Shown: positions 34,398 through 43,826 of the stretch, piece by piece
How positions within the stretch are numbered: the stretch's first letter is position 1
Layout of the letters: each line of letters opens with the position of its first letter
NCBI GenBank assembly: GCA_020633775.1
Contig: JACKDA010000003.1
Span: 1-64,000 of the forward strand
Length of the DNA: 64,000 bases
Direction of reading: 5' to 3'
Source of the DNA: Gemmatimonadales bacterium
GTDB lineage: Bacteria; Gemmatimonadota; Gemmatimonadetes; Gemmatimonadales; GWC2-71-9
The notes under the pieces: model-generated
Told to the model about the DNA's origin: nothing
Database searches by the model: none
What the model saw: only the letters and a program-made list of their open reading frames with translations
Position numbers and translations under genes: made by a program

Positions 34398-36102
34398 GCC
34401 GCGCCTCGGCGCGGGTGGCATCGGCGAGCGAGGCGATGCGGGTGGCATCGGCGGCGGGAAGCGGCGCATAGCGCGCCCCCATCACCGTGGCGAGATGTCG
34501 CGCCACCTCGGTCGGACGCGGCGCGATGTCGAGCCAGCTCGCCGCGACGCGAACCGCCGCCAGCCGGCGCGCCGCCTCCTCGGCCTCGGCGCGGGCGCGT
34601 CGTCGGTCCCCTTCCCCACCGCGCGTGATGTTCGCCTTGCCGTCGCTGAGCACGACGATGGCCGGCGCCGCACCGTCGCGGCGCACCCGCAGGGCGAGGG
34701 CGGTGGCGAGGTCGAGCGCGGCCGCGAGCGGGGTACCGCCGCCGCCGGGCAAGCCGGCGAGCGCGCGGCGCGCCCGGGCCAGCGCACGGGTCGGCGGGAG
34801 GACCAGCTCCGCCGTGGCGCCCCGGAACACCACCAGCGCGACTTCGTCGCGGCGCTGGTAGCTCGCCGCCAGCAACAGCTCGACCGCCCCCTTCGCCTCG
34901 TTGAGGCGATGGAGCGCCGTGCTGCCGGAGGCATCGACCAGCACGATGATCGTCGTGCCGAGGGGTCGGACCCGCCGCTGCACGCGAAAGTCGTCGCCGC
35001 GGATCGCGAGGCGGCGCACCGGCAGTGAGGCGCCGCGAAGCCGCTGCCACGGTGCGGCGGCCCGCACGGTCGCAAGGACATCGACCCGCCGCCCGTGACC
35101 CGGTCGACCGCGCCGCACCCCGACGCGTCGGCCGCGGGTGTCGGTGACCTCCGCCGCCCCGCGACGACCCGCCCGCGTGCCGCGCTCCCCCGCGAGCGCT
35201 CGCAACAGGTCCTCCGGCAGGGCCGCGTGCGCGGCCGCGATCAGGCGATCCTCGAGCGTGCCCTCCTGCAGCGGTTCGCGCGCGGGATCATCAGGGGTCG
35301 GGGCATCCGACGGTGGTGGCGGCGGTGGCTCCTCCTCGCTGCTCACCTCGGGGATCAGGACCGCGCGCGGGGCAATCACCGTGGTCACCGCCACCGCCAG
35401 GTCCGCATCGGCCACCGCCTCGCGGCCCTCCAGCGCGGCATGCGCCCGCGCCGCGCGCCCGGCCAGCAGCCACGCCCGCAGCGACACGACCCCGCATGCG
35501 GTCGCCACCTCCGCAAGTGAGCGTCGCTGGGCGTCGGACATCGCAACCGTCGGGAGTCGCGCGGCCGCGGCCCGGATCGTGGCCGCCTCGGGCCAGTGCA
35601 GCGCGTCGGGATCGAGTCCGGGCTCCGGGACGATATCGAAGGCGAGCCGATCCGCGAGGGCGGCCGCGCTGCCGGGTTCGTCCGGCTCGGCCTCGTCGAG
35701 GAGCAGCAGCGGCATCCGCACGGGGACCACTCGGCTCACCCCATCGCGCTCGACGCGCACCGCGTGCGCATCGAGTGCCTGGGTGAGGATGCCGATCACC
35801 TCGGGGGCCAGCCGCTCGGCCATCGGCACCACGAGCGCCCCGCCATCGGCGGACGCGAGCAAACCGGTCTCGAGGGTCGGGCGTCCGGTCGCCAGGGTGG
35901 CGACGAGATCCATCCCGCCGACGAGGCGCTCGCCTTCAACCCCTGCTGGCACGCGACGCACGCGTTCCGGAGCGTGCAGCAGCCGGGAGAACCCCGTCAC
36001 CAACCCCGCTCGCCCCGGCGTCACCCCGCCCCGGATGATCGCGCCGCCGAGCCCGAGCGGGTCGACGGCGAGCATCGCGAGGATGGTGGCGGGGGAGATC
36101 AC
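34387..36102 (-). CDS. bchD: Magnesium chelatase subunit D
   Basis: 571 residues. N-terminal AAA+-like half without a clear Walker A (normal for BchD), an acidic Pro-rich linker (SSEEEPPPPPPSDAPTP, ~residues 258-275) and a C-terminal von Willebrand A domain with the MIDAS motif LVDASGSTALHR and VVLSDGKANIT. BchD forms the two-ring ATPase with BchI that drives BchH. ATG 36102 overlaps the bchI stop. All three chelatase subunits are thus encoded in this window but in two different operons. Confidence 0.95.
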   Translation of the reverse strand: MISPATILAMLAVDPLGLGGAIIRGGVTPGRAGLVTGFSRLLHAPERVRRVPAGVEGERLVGGMDLVATLATGRPTLETGLLASADGGALVVPMAERLAPEVIGILTQALDAHAVRVERDGVSRVVPVRMPLLLLDEAEPDEPGSAAALADRLAFDIVPEPGLDPDALHWPEAATIRAAAARLPTVAMSDAQRRSLAEVATACGVVSLRAWLLAGRAARAHAALEGREAVADADLAVAVTTVIAPRAVLIPEVSSEEEPPPPPPSDAPTPDDPAREPLQEGTLEDRLIAAAHAALPEDLLRALAGERGTRAGRRGAAEVTDTRGRRVGVRRGRPGHGRRVDVLATVRAAAPWQRLRGASLPVRRLAIRGDDFRVQRRVRPLGTTIIVLVDASGSTALHRLNEAKGAVELLLAASYQRRDEVALVVFRGATAELVLPPTRALARARRALAGLPGGGGTPLAAALDLATALALRVRRDGAAPAIVVLSDGKANITRGGEGDRRRARAEAEEAARRLAAVRVAASWLDIAPRPTEVARHLATVMGARYAPLPAADATRIASLADATRAEARRVR

Positions 36103-37142
36103 GTCGCGGGGGCTTCGACCGGGAGATCCGCGAGCGCGCGTTCCACTCGGGCGCCGGCGGTGGCGTCGTCGAGCGGATCGCGGCGCATCCGGTGCCGGAG
36201 TGCCATCGCCGCCACGCGATCGAGCAGCGCCGGATCGTCGCCCGGCGCGTCCTCGAAGGCCGCGAGCGCCCGCATCACCCGGAACAGCGTGAGCTCACCG
36301 CGCAGCCCGTCGGTCCCGAGGGCGATGCACAACCGGCTCGCCCGCTCGAGCACCGGGCGCGACAGCTCCGTCCTCGCCAGCCGCGCGCGGGCCGCCACGA
36401 GGCGATCCCGAAGCGCCGCGTCCGCGGCGTCCCAGCTCGCGGCGAACCCGTCGGGGTCGCGGTCATACGCATCCCGTCGGGCGACGATCTCGAGCCGGGT
36501 CTCGATGTCCGCGGGCGTGGTGACATCGACGGCAAGCCCGAACCGGTCGAGGAGCTGCGGCCGCAGGTCGCCCTCCTCCGGGTTGCCCGACCCGACGAGC
36601 ACGAAACGCGCCGGGTGCCGCAGGGACAGCCCCTCCCGCTCGACGACATTCTCCCCGCTCGCGGCGACGTCGAGGAGGAGGTCGACGAGATGATCCTCGA
36701 GCAGGTTCACCTCGTCGATGTAGAGGAATCCCCGGTGTGCCCGCGCCAGCAATCCGGGTTCGAACGCCTTCTCGCCCGTGGTCAGCGCCCGCTCCAGGTC
36801 GAGCGCACCGGTGATCCGGTCCTCGGTCGCCCCGAGCGGCAGGTCCACCACCGGCGTCGGCCGCGTCTCCACGTCGAGGACCGCCCCGCCTGCGGCGCGG
36901 CGGCGACAGTCCTCGCACCATGCCGATGCCCCCGCAGCGGGGTCGCACCCGTAGCGGCAGCCGACATGCGCCGCGAGCGGGGGCAGCAGCGCGGCGAGCG
37001 CCCGGACCGCGGTCGACTTGCCGGTGCCGCGGTCGCCGAACACCATGACGCCGCCAAGGGTGGGATCGACCGCGGTCAGGAGGAGCGCTTGGCGCATCTC
37101 CTCCTGACCGACGATCGCACTGAAGGGATAGGGTCGACGCAT
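36099..37142 (-). CDS. bchI: Magnesium chelatase ATPase subunit I
   Basis: 347 residues, AAA+ ATPase: PYPFSAIVGQEEMRQALLL start, Walker A GDRGTGKST, the BchI insert with CRYGCDPAAG and a Cys pair (EDCRRR), Walker B GFLYIDEVNLLEDHLVD, and the sensor region LVGSGNPEEGDLRPQLLDRFG. Hexamers of BchI power Mg insertion. ATG 37142; the 70 bases between it and the M16 gene hold a weak CCCC/GGGG hairpin (within 37172-37201) but no good promoter or PpsR motif that I can see. Confidence 0.96.
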   Translation of the reverse strand: MRRPYPFSAIVGQEEMRQALLLTAVDPTLGGVMVFGDRGTGKSTAVRALAALLPPLAAHVGCRYGCDPAAGASAWCEDCRRRAAGGAVLDVETRPTPVVDLPLGATEDRITGALDLERALTTGEKAFEPGLLARAHRGFLYIDEVNLLEDHLVDLLLDVAASGENVVEREGLSLRHPARFVLVGSGNPEEGDLRPQLLDRFGLAVDVTTPADIETRLEIVARRDAYDRDPDGFAASWDAADAALRDRLVAARARLARTELSRPVLERASRLCIALGTDGLRGELTLFRVMRALAAFEDAPGDDPALLDRVAAMALRHRMRRDPLDDATAGARVERALADLPVEAPAT

Positions 37143-37211
37143 GGCTCGCTTGGGTGGTGGGGTCGGCGGAATGTCTTGCCGGACCCCGACCGGGGCAAGA
37201 GCGCCCCGCGG

Positions 37212-39956
37212 TCAGGGCACCGTCGGCTCCGCCATCGGCTTCTGGAAGTCGCCCGCCTTCACGTAGGCGAGGGCATCGGGATCGAGGTAGCGCGCCACCG
37301 CCGCCCGCAGCTCCTCGCCGGTGAGGGCGAGCACCGCCGCCTCCAGCTCGGAGTCGTGGGCGAAGGTGCGCCCGAGATACAGGTTCGACACGAGCCGCCC
37401 CGCGATCGGACCGTCATTCGAGCGCGCCAGCTTCCGGCTCTCGATCCAGCCTTCCTTCGCCTTGCTGATCTCCTCGGCCGTGAACCCGTCGCGCGCCGCC
37501 CGCTCCAGCTCCTCGCGGAACGCCGCCTCAAGCTTGTCGCGGTTCTCCGGCGCGTAGATCGCGAAGCTGATCCACTGCGCCGTGGTGTCGGTGGCCGAGG
37601 CGTTGAAGGTCGAGCCCACGCCGTAGGAGAGGCCATCCTGCTGGCGGATCCGGGTCGCGAGCCGGGAGTTCAGGAAGCCACCGCCGAGCATGTAGTCGGC
37701 CAGCAGCATCGCCGGGTAGTCGGGCGAGGTGTCGGTCAGCGGCATCGTGCGCGCCGCCAGGAACATCGCGTTCGCCTTGTCGGGCGTCTCGAGCGTGACA
37801 TCGAGCGGTGCCGAGGCACCCGTCGGCGTCGCGATCCGCTCGTACGGAGCGGCGCTCTCCCAGCCACGGAGCCCCTCGGTGAGGATCGCCCGCACCGAGT
37901 CCGGGTCGAAGTCCCCGACGACCGCGATCTGGCCCCGCGACGCCCCGTAGAAGCCGGCGTAGAACGCCCGGACCTGCTCCAGGGTGGCCGCGTCGAGCAT
38001 GGCGAGCTGCTCATCGAGGGTCCCGACGTAGTTCGGGTGCCCGGGAGGGAACGGCGAGAGGTGCCGCTGGATCGCCATCACCGCCTGCATCTGCGGCTCC
38101 GAGCGCTGCCCCTCCAGCGCGGTGCGACCCTCCTGCTTCAGCAGCTCGAGTTCGGCCGGGTCGAAGCGCGGCTCGCGCAGGATCTCGAGGGCAAGGCGGA
38201 GCGACTCGTTGAACGACGACCGCTTCGCCGTGACGCCCGCCCCCGCCGAGGCGGCACCGCCGCCGGCGTTGAGGGTCGCCTGCAGCCGGTTGATCTCGTC
38301 GCGCAGTTCCTGGCGCGAGAGCCGCGTGGTTCCGCGCATCAGCATCTGCCCGGTCAGCCCCGGGACCGCACCGCGCCCCGACAGCGTCGCCTCCGAGCCG
38401 AAGCGGAAGGTCATCGTGGCGGTCGCGAGTGCCCCGCGGTTGCGCTTCGGGAGGAAGGCGACCTCGATGCCGTTGGGCAGCGTGAACGTCTCGGTCCGCG
38501 CGTCGAGGTTCGCCGGAGTCGGGTCGAAGTCCTCGCCGGTCGCCATGGTCTGGGTGCCGCGATAGTCCTTCACCATCGCCAGCACGTCGGGCGCCTCCGG
38601 CAGCACCGCGCGGTCGGGGGCCGAATCCGGCACGAAGATCCCCACGGTGCGGTTCGACGGCTTCAGGTAGGCCCGGGCGACGCGCATCACGTCATCGGGG
38701 GTCACCGCGCGGGTGCGGTCGCGGTGGAGGAAGAAGAGGCGCCAGTCGCCCATCGAGGCCCACTCCGAGAGCGCGAGCCCGACCGAGCCGGGATTGGTGT
38801 ACTGGAGCTCGATCCCCTTGAGGAGCGCGGCCTTGGCCCGCTCGACCTCGGCCGGGGTCGCCGGGGCGACGTCGAGCAGCGAATCGATCGCCCCGAGGAT
38901 CGCCGCGCGCGCCGCGGCGACATCGGCGTCGCGCGGGACGGTGGCCTGCACCAGGAAGACACCCGGCTCGCGCAGCTGGAACGAGAACGCGCTCACGCGG
39001 CTCGCGAGCTTCGGCTCGACCACCGCGCGGTACAACCGCCCGGTGGCGGTGGCACCCAGCACGTCGGCGAGCACGTCGACCGCCGCGAAGTCGGGATGCG
39101 ACCCGTGGGGGACATGCCAGGCCATCACGATCGACTGCACGTCACCGACGCGGCGCAGCGTCACAGTCCGCTCGCCATCCTGCACCGGGTCGAGCGTGTA
39201 GGTCGGCCAGAGCGTCGTGCCGCCCGCGCGCTCCGGACGGGGCAGCGCCCCGAACGTCGCCGCGACCATCGCGCGCGCGGTGTCGGGATCGAACTTCCCC
39301 GCGATCACGAGCATCGCGTTGTCGGGCTGGTAGTACTTGCGGTAGAACCCCTGCAGCCGCTCGATCGGCACGTTCTCGATGTCGCTGCGCGCCCCGATCG
39401 TGCTCTTGCCGTAGTTGTGCCAGAGGAACGCGGTCGAGAGGACCCGGTCGAGCAGCACGCTGCCGGGATCGTTCTCCCCCGACTCGAACTCGTTGCGCAC
39501 GACGGTCATCTCGCTCTCGAGGTCCTTCGCGGCGATGAACGAGTTCACCATCCGGTCCGCCTCGAGGTCGAGCGCCCACCGGAGGTTCTGCGTCGAGGCC
39601 GGGAACGTCTCGAAGTAGTTGGTCCGGTCGAACCAGGTGGTCCCGTTCGGGGCGGCCCCGCGCTCCGAGAGCTCCTGCGGGATGTTCGGGTGCCGCGGCG
39701 TCCCCTTGAACACGAGGTGCTCGAGGAGGTGTGCCATCCCGGTCTCGCCGTAGGCCTCGTGTCGCGAGCCGACGAAGTAGGTGACGTTCACCGTGGTGGT
39801 CGGGCGCGAGTTGTCCGGGAAGAGCAGGACCTGCATCCCGTTCTCGAGCGTGTACGCCGTGATGCCCTCGACGGTCACCTCGGCGGGCGCGGCGGGCTGC
39901 TGCGCGGCCAGGGGGGCACCGAGGAGGAGGACGAGCAGGGGAAGCGACGAGCGCAT
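37212..39956 (-). CDS. Periplasmic M16 metallopeptidase, two-unit form
   Basis: 914 residues with a signal peptide (SSLPLLVLLLGAPLAAQQ). The N-terminal M16 unit has the inverted zinc motif HLLEH in ETGMAHLLEHLVFKGT and a downstream Glu (VRNEFESGENDPGSV); the C-terminal unit (LPNGIEVAFLPKRN, VPGLTGQMLMRGT) lacks HxxEH, as usual for the inactive half. Such enzymes degrade peptides in a closed clam-shell chamber. It lies between hemG and bchI on the same strand, 30 bases after hemG; no photosynthetic role is known to me, so it may be a passenger or may help envelope turnover. Confidence 0.9.
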   Translation of the reverse strand: MRSSLPLLVLLLGAPLAAQQPAAPAEVTVEGITAYTLENGMQVLLFPDNSRPTTTVNVTYFVGSRHEAYGETGMAHLLEHLVFKGTPRHPNIPQELSERGAAPNGTTWFDRTNYFETFPASTQNLRWALDLEADRMVNSFIAAKDLESEMTVVRNEFESGENDPGSVLLDRVLSTAFLWHNYGKSTIGARSDIENVPIERLQGFYRKYYQPDNAMLVIAGKFDPDTARAMVAATFGALPRPERAGGTTLWPTYTLDPVQDGERTVTLRRVGDVQSIVMAWHVPHGSHPDFAAVDVLADVLGATATGRLYRAVVEPKLASRVSAFSFQLREPGVFLVQATVPRDADVAAARAAILGAIDSLLDVAPATPAEVERAKAALLKGIELQYTNPGSVGLALSEWASMGDWRLFFLHRDRTRAVTPDDVMRVARAYLKPSNRTVGIFVPDSAPDRAVLPEAPDVLAMVKDYRGTQTMATGEDFDPTPANLDARTETFTLPNGIEVAFLPKRNRGALATATMTFRFGSEATLSGRGAVPGLTGQMLMRGTTRLSRQELRDEINRLQATLNAGGGAASAGAGVTAKRSSFNESLRLALEILREPRFDPAELELLKQEGRTALEGQRSEPQMQAVMAIQRHLSPFPPGHPNYVGTLDEQLAMLDAATLEQVRAFYAGFYGASRGQIAVVGDFDPDSVRAILTEGLRGWESAAPYERIATPTGASAPLDVTLETPDKANAMFLAARTMPLTDTSPDYPAMLLADYMLGGGFLNSRLATRIRQQDGLSYGVGSTFNASATDTTAQWISFAIYAPENRDKLEAAFREELERAARDGFTAEEISKAKEGWIESRKLARSNDGPIAGRLVSNLYLGRTFAHDSELEAAVLALTGEELRAAVARYLDPDALAYVKAGDFQKPMAEPTVP

Positions 39957-39985
39957 GACGAACTCCGGTCGGGGGTAAGGGACAC

Positions 39986-41350
39986 TCACGGCGTGGCGGC
40001 GGGGAGCCGCGCGGCGGCCGACAGCCCACCGCGCATCACCTCGCCGACCGCGAGGCCGTCCCGCCAGGACCCACAGAATACCACCCCGGGCACCGCCGCC
40101 TCCACGGCACCCGCCACGGCCAGCCGCTCCGCGTGGCCGGCCACCGCCTGCGGGAGCGCTGCCGGCCAGCGGGTGATCTCCGCGAGCACCGGCGCACCGC
40201 GCACCCCGAGCAACTCGGCCAGTTCGGCGGTCACGAGGGCCTGGAGCTCCGTGTCGGGGAGGTCCGCGAGCGCGGCGCGCCCCACCCCACCGACGAACGA
40301 CGTCAGCAGCACGTGGCCTGCGGGGGCGCGTCCCGGGAAGATCGACGAGGGAAAGAGGGTGCCCAGGATCCGGCGTCCGGCCGCGGACGGGGCGAGCACG
40401 CCGAATCCGTCCAGCGGATGCGCGACGGCGTCGCGGGCGAACCCGAGGGAGACCACGCTGAGCGAGGCGTGGGGCATCCGCGCGATGGGGGAGAGATCCG
40501 GCGCACCGCGCAGGTCGAGGTCGAGATGGGCGAAGGCCGCTGCCGGCACCGCGATGATCACCCCACTCGCCTCCAGGGTGTCGCCCGCCGCGGTCCCCAC
40601 CGTGAAGCCCCCGCCGGCACCCGCTCGAACCGACACCACCGGAGCCCCGAGCCGGACCCGGTCGCCCAGCGCCGCGGCGAGGAGTTCCGGCACCCGGCCG
40701 AGACCGTCGCGGCACGACCAGAGCGACCCGGGTCGCCGCCCCTCGCGCCGCGCCGTGCGGGCCGCCCGCATGCGCCCCTTCAGGATCGACCCCGCAGTGC
40801 GCTCGAACTCCACCAGCTGGGGAAAGGCGAAGCGTGCCAGCAACGCCGCGGGATCGCCACCACTGGTCCCGGAGACGACCGGGTCGATGAACCGCGCGGC
40901 CGCCTCCGGCCCCAGGCGGCGAGCGGCGAACTCGGCGACCGTCTCCAGCTCGTGGCCGCCGCGCGGCACGAACGGCTCCTTCAACAGTCGCAACCGACCG
41001 GCGACGCTGAGCAACGGCGTGCTCACCATCTCGGCCGGGCTCGACGGCACCGCCACCGGGCGGCCGTCGTGGACCAGGAAGCGTCGGGCCGCCGCGGCGT
41101 CCGGGACGATGCGCTCGGCGAGGATTCCCGCCGCGTCGAGGACCGCCTCGACGGGCGGAGGCACGGCCGCGACCGTGTTCGGTCCGCCTTCGAGCAACCA
41201 GCCATCGCGCGCGATGGTGCGGATGGCGCCCCCGACGCGTGGCGAGGCCTCGAGCACCACGACCTCGCGACCGGCGGTCCGCAACGCGTGCGCCGCCATG
41301 AGCCCCGCCGCACCTGCCCCCACCACCGCGACCGGCGCGTCGGGGCTCAT
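39986..41350 (-). CDS. hemG: Protoporphyrinogen IX oxidase (FAD, HemY type)
   Basis: 454 residues. FAD-binding VAVVGAGAAGLMAAHALRTAG at the N-terminus, EASPRVGGAIRT, LEGGPNTV, and the C-terminal FCGSWRDGLAVGEVMRGG. It oxidises protoporphyrinogen IX to protoporphyrin IX with O2, supplying both heme and Mg-chelatase. The oxygen-dependent flavoenzyme type fits the aerobic AcsF cyclase. ATG 41350 overlaps the hemL stop (ATGA). The symbol hemY is also used for this type. Confidence 0.92.
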   Translation of the reverse strand: MSPDAPVAVVGAGAAGLMAAHALRTAGREVVVLEASPRVGGAIRTIARDGWLLEGGPNTVAAVPPPVEAVLDAAGILAERIVPDAAAARRFLVHDGRPVAVPSSPAEMVSTPLLSVAGRLRLLKEPFVPRGGHELETVAEFAARRLGPEAAARFIDPVVSGTSGGDPAALLARFAFPQLVEFERTAGSILKGRMRAARTARREGRRPGSLWSCRDGLGRVPELLAAALGDRVRLGAPVVSVRAGAGGGFTVGTAAGDTLEASGVIIAVPAAAFAHLDLDLRGAPDLSPIARMPHASLSVVSLGFARDAVAHPLDGFGVLAPSAAGRRILGTLFPSSIFPGRAPAGHVLLTSFVGGVGRAALADLPDTELQALVTAELAELLGVRGAPVLAEITRWPAALPQAVAGHAERLAVAGAVEAAVPGVVFCGSWRDGLAVGEVMRGGLSAAARLPAATP

Positions 41351-42630
41351 GCCGTCAAGGCGTTCGGGAGGGCGGCGAGGATCCGCTCGAGCTCGGCGTC
41401 GCCGTGTGCCGCCGAGGTGAAGGACGCCTCGAAGGCCGAGGGCGGGAGGTACACGCCCGCATCGAGCATCGCATGGAAGAAGCGACCGTAGCGTGCCGCG
41501 TCCGCGGCGCGGGCGTCGGCGTAGTTGCGCACCGGGTCCTCGGTGAAGAACGGCGTGAGCATCGTGCCCACGCGCTGCACCGTGAGCGGGATGCCGACGC
41601 GCTCTGCGGCCTCGCGCAGGCCGGCCTCGAGGGCGGCGGCGAACCGGTCGGCCGCCGGCCAGGCCTCGCCCCGGGCGAGCACGTCGAGGGTCGCGAGACC
41701 CGCAGCCATCGCGACGGGATTGCCCGAGAGCGTGCCGGCCTGATACACCGGGCCGACGGGCGCCACCTGCAGCATCAGGTCCCGCCGTCCACCATACGCG
41801 GCCGCCGGGAAGCCACCCCCGATCACCTTGCCGAGGCAGACCAGGTCCGGTCGCACGTCGTAGCGCACCTGGGCACCGGCCGGATCGACCCGCCAGCCCG
41901 TCATGACCTCGTCGATCACGAGCAGCGCACCGTGGCGATCGGCGATCGCGCGCAGCCCGGCGAGGAAACCGGGCGCGGGCGGCACGACACCCATGTTCCC
42001 CGCGACCGCCTCCAGCAGGATCGCGGCGATCTGGTCCCCACGCGCCGCGAACACCCGCTCGACGGCCTCGAGATCGTTGAACGGCACCACGATCGTGTCG
42101 GCGGTCGTGGCGGCACTGACCCCGGCGGAGTCCGGCAGCCCGAGGGTCGCGACGCCACTCCCCGCCGCCGCGAGGAGCGGGTCGGCGTGGCCGTGATAGC
42201 AGCCGTCGAACTTCACCAGTCCCGTGCGGCCGGTCGCCCCGCGCGCGAGGCGCACCACGCTCATCCCCGCCTCGGTCCCCGAGGAGACGAAGCGCACCAT
42301 GTCGATCGCGGGGAAGGTCGCGACCACCCGCTCGGCGAGCTCGAGCTCGATCTCCGTCGGCGCGCCGAACGTGCTCCCGTCCCGAAGCACCCGGCTGACC
42401 GCCTCGACGACCTCCGGGTGGGCATGCCCGAGGATGAGCGGCCCCCACGAGCAGACCAGGTCGACCAACCGGTTGCCGTCGGCATCGATGAGGTAGGGGC
42501 CCTCGCCGCGGCGCATGAAGCGCGGCGTCCCGCCCACCCCGCGGAAGGCGCGCACCGGGGAGGACACGCCGCCGGGCAGCAGCCCCTCCGCCCGCGCGAA
42601 CAGCGCCCGCGAGGTCGCGTCGTGACTCAC
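41347..42630 (-). CDS. hemL: Glutamate-1-semialdehyde 2,1-aminomutase
   Basis: 427 residues, PLP enzyme of the aminotransferase III class that makes 5-aminolevulinate in the C5 pathway. Signatures: GVSSPVRAFRGVGGTP, GTEAGMSVVRLARG, the ALLVIDEVMTGWRV segment and the PLP lysine in CLGKVIGGGFPAAAYGG; DGCYHGHADPLL is also typical. GTG 42630 overlaps the hemB stop, with GGAGGA just before it. The C5 route (with glutamyl-tRNA reductase, not in this window) distinguishes this lineage from alphaproteobacterial phototrophs, which use ALA synthase. Confidence 0.96.
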   Translation of the reverse strand: MSHDATSRALFARAEGLLPGGVSSPVRAFRGVGGTPRFMRRGEGPYLIDADGNRLVDLVCSWGPLILGHAHPEVVEAVSRVLRDGSTFGAPTEIELELAERVVATFPAIDMVRFVSSGTEAGMSVVRLARGATGRTGLVKFDGCYHGHADPLLAAAGSGVATLGLPDSAGVSAATTADTIVVPFNDLEAVERVFAARGDQIAAILLEAVAGNMGVVPPAPGFLAGLRAIADRHGALLVIDEVMTGWRVDPAGAQVRYDVRPDLVCLGKVIGGGFPAAAYGGRRDLMLQVAPVGPVYQAGTLSGNPVAMAAGLATLDVLARGEAWPAADRFAAALEAGLREAAERVGIPLTVQRVGTMLTPFFTEDPVRNYADARAADAARYGRFFHAMLDAGVYLPPSAFEASFTSAAHGDAELERILAALPNALTA

Positions 42631-43610
42631 GCGTCCTCCCGGAGCCAGCGCGCCGCGTCGAGGGCGTGGTACGTGAGGATCGCGTCGGCGCCCGCGCGCC
42701 GCATCGCGAGCAGCGTCTCGAGGACCACCGCGCGCTCGTCGAGCCAGCCCTGTGCCGCGGCGGCCTTCACCATCGCGTACTCCCCGCTGACGTTGTAGCA
42801 GAGCACCGGAAGGTCACTGCGGTCCCGCACCTCCCGGATCACGTCGAGGTAGGCCAGCGCCGGCTTCACCATCAGCATGTCCGCCCCTTCGGCCTCGTCG
42901 AGGTCGGCCTCGCGGCGCGCCTCGCGGCGGTTCGCCGCGTCCATCTGGTAGCTGCGGCGGTCGCCGAACGCCGGTGCGCTCTCGACCGCCTCGCGGAACG
43001 GGCCATAGTAGGCGGACGCGTACTTGACGGCATAGCTGCAGATCGCCCGGTCGGCGAACCCCGCCGCGTCGAGCGCGTCGCGGATCGCCGCGACCATGCC
43101 GTCCATCATGCCGCTCGGCGCGAGCACGTCGGCACCGGCGGCGGCGTGCGCCACCGCCACCTGGCCCAGCACCTCGAGCGTCGCGTCGTTGTCCACGACG
43201 CCGTCCGCGGTCAGGATCCCGCAATGACCGTGATCGGTGTACTCGCAGCAGCAGACGTCGGTGAAGACCAGCAGCGCCGGGTGCCGCGCCTTGAGCCGAC
43301 CGATCGCGCGCGCCACGATGCCGTCGGGCGACCAGTTCTCCGTGCCGATCGGATCCTTGGCCGCGGGAATCCCGAACAGGATCACCCCGCCGACCCCCGC
43401 CGCCACGAGGTCGTCCGCCGTCCGGTCGAGGGACTCGTCGACTGACAGGTGGTACTGCCCCGGCATCGAGGCGATGGCGCGGCGCACCCCCGACCCGTGC
43501 ACGACGAACAGCGGCGCGATGAGCTGGGCGGGGACCAGGCGGGTCTCGCGGACCAGCGCGCGAAGGGCGGGACTCCGCCGGAGTCGGCGGGGACGATCGA
43601 TCGGATCCAC
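42627..43610 (-). CDS. hemB: 5-aminolevulinate dehydratase (porphobilinogen synthase)
   Basis: 327 residues. The zinc site is intact (DVCCCEYTDHGHCG), so this is a Zn-type enzyme. The catalytic lysines are in SYAVKYASAYYGPFRE and DMLMVKPALAYLDV. It condenses two 5-aminolevulinates to porphobilinogen. I use GTG 43610 (VDPIDRPRRLRRSPALR); the frame is open further upstream but without a better ribosome site. It is the first gene of the 20-kb minus-strand run and is divergent from the sphingolipid operon, sharing a 216-base intergenic region. Confidence 0.95.
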   Translation of the reverse strand: MDPIDRPRRLRRSPALRALVRETRLVPAQLIAPLFVVHGSGVRRAIASMPGQYHLSVDESLDRTADDLVAAGVGGVILFGIPAAKDPIGTENWSPDGIVARAIGRLKARHPALLVFTDVCCCEYTDHGHCGILTADGVVDNDATLEVLGQVAVAHAAAGADVLAPSGMMDGMVAAIRDALDAAGFADRAICSYAVKYASAYYGPFREAVESAPAFGDRRSYQMDAANRREARREADLDEAEGADMLMVKPALAYLDVIREVRDRSDLPVLCYNVSGEYAMVKAAAAQGWLDERAVVLETLLAMRRAGADAILTYHALDAARWLREDA

Positions 43611-43721
43611 GGGCCATCCGGGAAAAGGGGAGGCGGCACTCGGGCGACCCAACGATAGGCCGATCCCGGGAGCGGGGTCAAACCGCCGCAGAGGTGGCCG
43701 AGGCGGCCGGGCAGGCGGGAC

Positions 43722-43769
43722 CGTTTCACGACGTTTCAGCTTGTGTCGGCCCCCTCGAATCCGTACCTT
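43722..43769 (+). promoter_or_regulatory. Putative promoter and direct-repeat element before the sphingolipid operon
   Basis: TTGTGT (43741-43746) and TACCTT (43764-43769) are 17 bases apart and fit a sigma-70-type promoter whose transcript would start near 43776, 50 bases before the chosen spt start. Immediately upstream is a direct repeat CGTTTC (43722-43727 and 43732-43737) with a 10-base period, one helical turn, next to the -35 and also upstream of divergent hemB. It could be a regulator site. This is pattern reading only. Confidence 0.4.
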
Positions 43770-43826
43770 GATCGGATGATTCCCCCCATCCCCAGGAGGG
43801 GGTTCACCCGAGCCGAGCGAGGGGCC

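Noticed and set aside
37172..37201. Possible PpsR site and terminator before bchI (begins TGTCTTGCC)
   Set aside because: The second half-site GACA is missing at the required distance and the hairpin needs a 5-base bulge; too weak to list as a regulatory site.
36192..41420. Plus-strand open frame of 1,742 codons antisense to bchI, the M16 gene and hemG
   Set aside because: It is Arg/Gly/Pro-rich with no recognisable motif and mirrors well-conserved genes on the other strand; long antisense frames are expected at this GC content.
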